40,580 nt of DNA from Dissophora ornata (lineage: Eukaryota > Mortierellomycota > Mortierellomycetes > Mortierellales > Mortierellaceae): positions 1-40,580 of the forward strand of contig MU616808.1 in the NCBI GenBank assembly GCA_025201705.1, in the 5' to 3' direction. Of the stretch, positions 35,001-40,580 are shown piece after piece. The translations under genes were made by a program, and so were the position numbers. The notes under the pieces were generated by a model. That model was not told the origin of the DNA and did not search any database. It worked only from the letters and a program-made list of their open reading frames with translations. Numbering within the stretch: the first letter of the stretch is position 1; every line of letters begins with the position of its first letter.

Positions 35001-36096
35001 CGCAAAGACGTCGCTCCAGTCATATGCAACGGCAGCAAGTTCAACAAGCGCAGCACCAACAACAGCAGCACCAGCAACAACAGCTACAACAACAGCAGCA
35101 GCAACAACAATTCCAGGCACCCCATATGCAGCAACAACAAGCACATCATCTCCAGCAGCAGCAATACATTCAGCAACAGCAACAACAACAGCAGCAGCAG
35201 CGGTCGCGTCGAGTCTCGAACCAGAACCAGATGAACAATGCCAATGTCATGCTTCAACAGCAACAGCAACAGCAACATCAGCAACAGCAGCTCCTACTGC
35301 AGCAGCAGCAACATCTCTTCCAGCAGCAGCAGGCGATCCAATATCAGCAGATGCATCCCCACCTTCAGCATCCTCTGCAGTCACTACCCTTGTCCCAGAG
35401 CCCAAGTAGTTCACAGTCGATGGGTTCGCCCGGATCACCCGGTCGGATTCAAATGCAGATGCCAATGGCGGCACCAATGACGGCGCCAATGACGGCACCA
35501 ATGATGGACCCAAGGGCAGGAATGATGATGCAGATGGGTTCACCACAGGTTTTTATTCCAGCAGACGTATCTCTAGTATATGATCCCAATGTCGGACCAA
35601 GAAAAGGTACCAGTCTTGTTGCTTTTTCTGATTGATCTTGCCCGCATCGAAGATCCCCTGCTGACGTATGTTGTCAATGTTTGGCAACTTGGAACTAGGT
35701 TACGCTATGCTTCAGTCCATTACATTGGATGCAGAGGACAAATCTTTCATGATGAGTTTGAGTACCGAGACGTTCGCACACAGTGTTGCGGTTCATCACC
35801 AGGTTTCGAGCATCACGGTGACTCCGATGTTGGCACCACAGCTGGCGCCTATCCAACCGCAGGTCGGTGTATCTCTTTTCCAGAATGGAAGAAAGTTAGT
35901 GCCAACTGGAGTATTGCCCCAACCAGGGCCGCCGATGATGGGACACCCTATCTTTACGATCCCGTTGGTGCCTGGACAGAACACGATCGACGTGTGGATC
36001 AGTGCTCAGGTCGGAGGTCTATTCCAGGGCGGTGTACCAGGTGGCAAGACGGAGACCCAGCAGTTCTACTTGTTTGTTCAGCGTAATAGCGTTTAA
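32059..36096 (+). CDS. Ankyrin-bromodomain-BAH protein, RSC/polybromo-like
   Basis: Ten exons: 32059-32118, 32593-32668, 32773-33033, 33139-33269, 33403-33587, 33686-33788, 33889-34098, 34199-34323, 34417-35606, 35699-36096; 912 aa, phases agree. Ankyrin repeats occupy ~46-170 (SALHAAAYYGSKQIVNQLLE, PLAWAAFGGHLDVAKLLIEK). A single bromodomain lies at ~213-330, with YPEYYEVIKSPMSL and NALIFNEDGS carrying the acetyl-lysine-binding Asn. A BAH domain (~350-500) has VGEFVQLSD, WEFDFALVDHKVYVQAHKDY and YVCENRY. A basic/acidic linker, polyglutamine, Met-Pro repeats and a C-terminal beta-rich segment (ITVTPMLAP...NTIDVWIS) follow. Bromodomain plus BAH is typical of Rsc1/Rsc2 and polybromo in SWI/SNF-type remodellers, so a chromatin role is likely. 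Intron 3 uses a GC-AG donor. Intron 1 is 474 nt. Confidence 0.9.
32119..32592 (+). other. Intron 1 of the ankyrin-bromodomain gene (474 nt)
   Basis: GTAAGA donor to TACTAG acceptor. Contains purine-rich AGAAAGAAAG tracts and no coding signal. The 20-residue first exon (MSSSRRNSKQISPEDDSNMQ) is supported mainly by its start, donor and phase 0. Confidence 0.65.
35028..35350 (+). repeat. CAR-rich polyglutamine tract
   Basis: In-frame CAG/CAA runs coding long Gln stretches with interspersed His, inside the ankyrin-bromodomain gene. The CAG/CAA mixture makes it less slippage-prone than a pure repeat. Leu-rich antisense frames here are its shadow. Confidence 0.95.
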
Positions 36097-36171
36097 TGAA
36101 GAGTTGTCTGGAAGAGGAGAAAGAGAAGGAGGAGGAAGTCTCTCGAGAGGAATGCAATTTTGCAAACTAAA

Positions 36172-36177
36172 ATAAAA
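36172..36177 (+). terminator. Candidate poly(A) signal, ankyrin-bromodomain gene
   Basis: AATAAA about 75 nt after the stop codon. Confidence 0.5.
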
Positions 36178-36341
36178 TAGCACCCATTAAAAACAAAAGG
36201 CACTCAGCACATTGGCCCATGGCGTTGGAAGAAACAGGAGAGTATGTACCACGTGATGCGTTCTAATTTTTTCGAGACGATATGAGGCGGGTCGAACCAC
36301 TGGCGACGAGCTCTCTCTTTCGATTCAGTCTTTTAATCACC

Positions 36342-37664
36342 ATGGTACATAACGCGGATCAATTTGGATGGGTTGAAGCCATAGCCATCGATCCATCGAT
36401 CATTTACAGATATGGATATGGGATTTGCGGCACGCTGTCTGTTACCCATCGACCCCCTCCACTCGCATCAGAAACCAGTCTTGGGAAGAAAGCATCTCTC
36501 ATCGGCATCAGAATGGAATGATTACTACACATGGCAAATCCAGAAGTCGCAAGGAATTAGGGATCAACAGAGGATCCCATGATGGCACTTTGATCATGAC
36601 CTATGCATCGTTCAGGGAGTAGGATCAGGATCGAAATCATGAAGGAACTCGTTAGTTCTAGACTACAGCATCGCACGTTCCATCATCACCCTGTCTGGAT
36701 TCAGTACAGGCACTCTTTCGCTGTCGTGAAGGATCGCACGATCAGGCTATTGTCAGTGGCAAAAGCAATACGGATGCATCAGAAGTCGCCTCAGCACATG
36801 GAGAGACCTTGATCTATAAGGATTAACTTGACTCGCTCCAAGACACTCCATCCTTCCATCACACACATCGTGGCTCCAAGTGTAAATCGAGTTCCATATT
36901 CCTGACGAAGAAATATCATTTTTTTTTTGGTACACTATTAGCCTAAGCAAGTTCAAGACATCAAGCAGTTCCTCGAGATTGCCCGCAGAAAGGACGCCAA
37001 GTGTACGTACCCTTCCTTATCTTTTACCAGGAACCCCCCAACTCACCTTCAATAACAGGATAAACCAAATCAGCGAACAGGAAGGAACGCGCTAGTACAG
37101 GACATTCAACACCCTGAACACTACCGATCGTTCTCTAGTAGAACCTATCTGCAAGCGCTTCAATGGTCCCTTGGATCAATTGAAGCTGAGGATAGCGACT
37201 GAATATCTCGAGCTATGAAAATTACCATCTTACCCTCCCGCAATCTGGCGTCAGGATTATCGGGGCCAGTTGTAGCGGACGAAACACAACGATACACGAG
37301 ATCGTCACGAAAACCATTATCACCACAATACACTCACTGGTCAGACTGGAAGTACTCACCTTTGTTTGTTTTCTTGTCGATTTTATATAGCCGGCCGCAT
37401 CAAGAAGAACGGCAGCCAGACCAAGTTCAAGGTCCGTTGCTCCCGCTACTTGTACACTCTCGTCATCAACGATGCCGCCAAGGCCGAGAAGCTCAAGCAG
37501 TCTCTTCCTCCCAGTAAGTCGCTGCATTATTTATTTTTTTCCTATCCGTCCCCCTGAAAGCGGACAGAGTGACAGTAGAGACACATTGCAATTGAACCTG
37601 AAGCTAATTCCTATCCTTTATTTCATCATGCTTAGCTCTCTTGATCGAGAACATCAAGAACTAA
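36342..37664 (+). CDS. RPL38: Ribosomal protein eL38 (60S)
   Basis: Exons 36342-36344, 36942-37002, 37391-37513, 37636-37664 give 71 aa (family ~70). Exon 2 reads [20 protein letters not shown], exon 3 [20 protein letters not shown] then [20 protein letters not shown], and the last exon LLIENIKN; this matches eukaryotic L38e along its whole length. The start codon must lie in an earlier exon, because exon 2 begins at the Pro after Met and has an acceptor (CTATTAG) directly before it. The only ATG followed by GT in the upstream 850 bases that I found is 36342 (CACCATG|GTACAT), preceded by a pyrimidine-rich leader typical of ribosomal protein genes. The start exon is inferred; the rest is certain. 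Confidence 0.93.
36345..36941 (+). other. Long first intron of eL38 (597 nt)
   Basis: Directly follows the ATG. Ribosomal protein introns often host snoRNAs. I looked for paired C/D boxes (RTGATGA...CTGA) and found only partial ones (for example ATGATGG near 36580), so no RNA is called. Confidence 0.6.
37003..37390 (+). other. Intron 2 of eL38 (388 nt)
   Basis: GTACGT donor to TATATAG acceptor; no coding or RNA signal recognised. Confidence 0.8.
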
Positions 37665-37711
37665 GCTTGCTGTGTATTGTTCACAATTGCTTTGGAATCT
37701 GATTTTCAGAT

Positions 37712-37717
37712 AATAAA
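37712..37717 (+). terminator. Candidate poly(A) signal, eL38
   Basis: AATAAA 48 nt past the stop. The convergent coiled-coil gene ends at 37879. Confidence 0.6.
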
Positions 37718-37786
37718 AAACCAACTGATCAGCAGCGGCATGCTTGCTTGGCCAACCACAAAAAAAAAAGAAAAAAAGAAAAAGGA

Positions 37787-37811
37787 TTATACGTTTATAC
37801 GTTTATACGTC
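37787..37811. repeat. Short 8-9 base tandem repeat (TTATACGT)
   Basis: About three copies of TTATACGT in the narrow convergent gap between eL38 and the coiled-coil gene. Function unknown. Confidence 0.7.
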
Positions 37812-37878
37812 GTTGCTGGTTTTTTTTTTACAAACTTTTACGATACTTGACAATATTATTTTTTTTGGAAATTATGCG

Positions 37879-40439
37879 TTACTGGCTGCGTGTTGGCGGC
37901 AGTGGCAGTATTGTGTTGGACATGCCAGTACCAGCAGTAGAATTCCAGACTTTTAAAGGAGATAGCGGGGCAGTCTTAGTTTGGATGCTTCTTCTAGATT
38001 TCGACCATTGGTGTTGTTTGGGGAAGGAGCGAAAGGCAAGGTCGCGACAGAGCGCGTCTACATCCAAGACGGGCTTACCGTCCGGTCCACAAACCAACCC
38101 GCTTAGACCTGGCGAAGAAGGGATGGACAGGCCACCGATATTGATGTGGGGGAAGGAGCGACCAGAAGAGGACGATGAAGATAGGTAGGAGGATGTGATT
38201 AGCGAGGAAGCTGTAGAAGTGCAAGAGAGAGGACGGATGGGGTCGCGCTGCTGGGTAATGATGTTCTCTAGACGTGTCCTTGCTTTGCTAGTGTTGGTAG
38301 CGATATCAAGGTCGCTGCTTTCGCCGCTCTGCAAGATCTCTGCTGCGGATAAAGACGGTGATGGTGATAACGATGTTGATACGTCTGCTTCTGTCACCTC
38401 TCTTGCTGGTGTAGTGCTACTGGAGTTGTCTGACAGTCCATCTCGAATCAGCTGGAGGAGTGTCTCCAAGTCTTTCGCTTCTGTCTTGACGTCGACCTCT
38501 ACTGAAGCAGTGGGCGATAACACGATATAATTCGTCTCTGCGCTCATTGATGATACGTCCGAAATACCCAGGGACGTGATCTCATCTTCGGTATCCATGG
38601 TGATCTCGGGAGCAAGATTCTTCTTTGCAGCAGATAAGTTGTTTTTAGATTGGGGGCGAAGGTCAATCCACTCCACGACTTGCTTTAGAATCGTCTTGAG
38701 TCGTTGTGCGCGCACTATTTGGGCAGCCAGATTCATGTCAATTGGAGCTGTCGCCTGCACTTGGTTGTCTGCTTCGTCAGACGGCGCAGCTTTCTCGGAT
38801 ACTTCCCCATGCCGACCGACTGCATCCGATCCTTTAGAAGAGAGATTCTCTCCAGGAGGTTTAGCCTCTTCAGTTGATGATGTCTTGGTCTCTTGAACAT
38901 CCACCGGGCGTTTCTCGTCCTGACCAGCCGCCATGCGCGTCAGTTCCACAATCCGTATCTGGAGCTCCTTCTTTTCCTGAGCAAGGTCCTCTACACTCTT
39001 GACACATTCTTCCAAGAATGCGTTCGCCAAAAACCTGCGCCAGACAAAGACCCTTTGACTATGGCTGTTATCCAAAACCGGCATACTGTCTTGTTCAACA
39101 CTGTCGCTACTGCTGGGGGTCGTGGTGGTCTTTGACGTTGAAAGAATAGAGTGCGCTGAGCTGATACTTCTTCGATGCTGTCGATCCCAATAATACGCTT
39201 TACCGACGCTGTTGTTGTTGATTTTACTTCCCCCTGACTCCATCGTCAATTCTAACTCTTGCAATTCTTGCTGCTTCATCAAACTTCTCTCCAAATCCAT
39301 CAAAATCATTTGCACCGCAATCTCACACTGCTCCCACTCTTCGATAATACTTGACACTTCCAATATCTGAATCGTCTGTCGTACGGGGCCCATCACCTGC
39401 TCCAACTTCAGTCTTGTCTGCTCCACATTGTGAAAGAACCGTTCCAACATCATCAAACTCGCCTCCAGTAACGAAGCCATTTCCTGTTCGGTCTTTGCAC
39501 GCGAGATCCGTTCTCGACAGGATTGGTTTGTGAGCTGCTCAAACTCTGCGGCTTGCGTGTGGATCACGACGGTGGAGAGGGTCTCGAGAACTTGGTCGCG
39601 GGATTCGAGACGGACTTGTAGATCTGAAAGGTTTGCGCAGAGTAGGTTGATCTCGGCTTGGGCGACAGCCAGAGCGTTGGTTTGCTTCTTTTGGAGACTT
39701 TCGAAAAGGGACATGTATCCCTTGATCTAAAGTTCGAGTGAGGATGGAGGGTGTCAGCATCAAATGGCGCAAGTTGTACTCTCCTAGAGGGACACGCGTC
39801 AATCTTTTGGCCTTCAGCCTTACGGAATCCTTCTCGGCTTGACGGCGATACCGTAGGTCCTGGAGCTCCATTTTCATGGCGACGTTTTCTTCCTGCAGCT
39901 TTTCACAAAATTTTCTCTGTGCTTCCGTCGCTTCCAATGTCGATAGCGCCTGTTGCTGTGGTTGCTGAGCGCCCTTTCTTTGATCTGTCTCCTTTACTAG
40001 CATGATCTCGGCATCTCCCCCTCTTCCCCCTCCTTGATTCTGCGGTTGCTTTGAAGCGTCCTGCAATGTCAAAACATCCTCCGTCTCTGTTGCTAAAGCA
40101 CTTTTCACAGAGCGCGCACACTCAACATCCGTGCTGAGGCTGCTTTTGTTCTTACGATGACCGCCTCTCCAAAACGACACAAACGACGAGGATCGTACAG
40201 AAGTCGGTGAGGCAGAAGGTGAGGCAGATGCCTGTATTGTCGCTGCCGCTGTTGTGTTTACCACTGTTGCAAATGCTGCGGCGTTGCTCAATTTGAAGCG
40301 TAAAGTCTCATGCTGCAAAGCCGCGTGTTCTTGCTCCAGCGCCTTTCTGGATCCGATCTCCAAGTCGAGTCTACTTTGTAGCTCTGCGAGTAGTTGAACT
40401 AATGCTTCTCTTTCTGGATGGTGATCTATGTGCTTCTTC
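37879..40439 (-). CDS. Coiled-coil protein, 5' partial
   Basis: Exons 40439-39824 and 39726-37879; at least 820 aa. The 5' end is missing: the first base of the 40439 exon completes a codon started in an exon upstream (acceptor CCTGTAG at 40440), probably outside the window. It is heptad-rich and charged, with likely coiled coils at the start (EALVQLLAELQSRLDLEIG, EEN.AMKMELQDLRYR) and in the middle (AVAQAEINLLCANLSDLQVR; EKKELQIRIVELTR), separated by Ser/Thr-rich disordered stretches. The C-terminus is Ser/Pro-rich. No enzyme motif, signal peptide or membrane segment is seen. Possibly a cytoskeletal, septation or trafficking scaffold, but no family is recognised. Confidence 0.8.
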
Positions 40440-40580
40440 CTACAGGTTGAAACATATAAAAATATGCATTGGGGACGCGTTCAAAAAAAATGTTAGACTA
40501 AGGGTCAACTGCCTCCCTATTTCTCTGTTCTTGCATCTTTTTCTGTCTCTCTCTTTCACTCCGTCTCCCCTCTTCCCCTT
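40440..40580. other. Window edge, likely intron of the coiled-coil gene
   Basis: Reverse-strand sequence ends in a clear acceptor at 40440. A Glu/Arg-rich minus-strand reading near 40512-40580 could be the 3' end of the preceding exon, but its phase is ambiguous. Confidence 0.35.

Noticed and set aside
35084..35284. Leucine-rich minus-strand frame
   Set aside because: Pure antisense of the polyglutamine CAG/CAA tract.
36345..36941. C/D-box snoRNA in the eL38 intron
   Set aside because: Partial C-box-like ATGATGG and scattered CTG triplets only; no correctly spaced C and D boxes with a closing stem.

Overview
The window looks like nuclear DNA of an early-diverging filamentous fungus; Mortierellomycota/Mucoromycota is my inference. 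Support: dense protein genes, many short spliceosomal introns (mostly 45-120 nt) with GT-AG ends and CTAAC-like branch sites, AATAAA signals, pyrimidine-rich leaders, a fungal complex I accessory subunit, a VTC1-type DUF202 protein and a Gea-type Arf exchange factor. All splice models were made by hand from reading frame, splice motifs and protein family knowledge. No tRNA, rRNA, CRISPR array or intact transposon was seen.

Layout. 53-2289 (+) mitochondrial-type serine hydroxymethyltransferase; 3008-4039 (+) DUF202/VTC1-like membrane protein. Next come three minus-strand genes, listed by rising coordinate: a small Alb1-like ribosome-biogenesis protein (4328-4949), a 1,170-aa FHA protein carrying a Ki-67/RepoMan-type PP1-docking motif (5142-8865), and a 1,524-aa tail-anchored protein with two START domains (9168-14024). 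A 2-kb gene-poor stretch with G-rich and purine-rich tracts follows. Then on the plus strand: a GBF1/Gea Arf-GEF with 14 exons (16080-22119), class III alcohol dehydrogenase/S-nitrosoglutathione reductase (22259-24287), a MYND-SET (SMYD) protein (24683-27732), a complex I 21-kDa subunit (27961-28954), a possible secreted protein (29583-30341), a broken multicopper-oxidase fragment (31299-31569), an ankyrin-bromodomain-BAH RSC-like protein with polyglutamine (32059-36096), and ribosomal protein eL38 with a start-codon-only first exon (36342-37664). A minus-strand coiled-coil gene (37879-40439) runs off the right edge.

The genes are mostly housekeeping: one-carbon and formaldehyde metabolism, secretory traffic, respiration, translation and chromatin. 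Nothing suggests a co-regulated cluster. The most notable item is the FHA + PP1-docking protein. Its architecture (N-terminal FHA, RVxF motif followed by a SPEVFD..PPSTPVKRG block, and short G-[LF]-[KR]-x-[LF]-x-x-TP-like motifs) resembles animal Ki-67/RepoMan. Also notable are the ankyrin-bromodomain-BAH fusion and the tail-anchored tandem-START protein.
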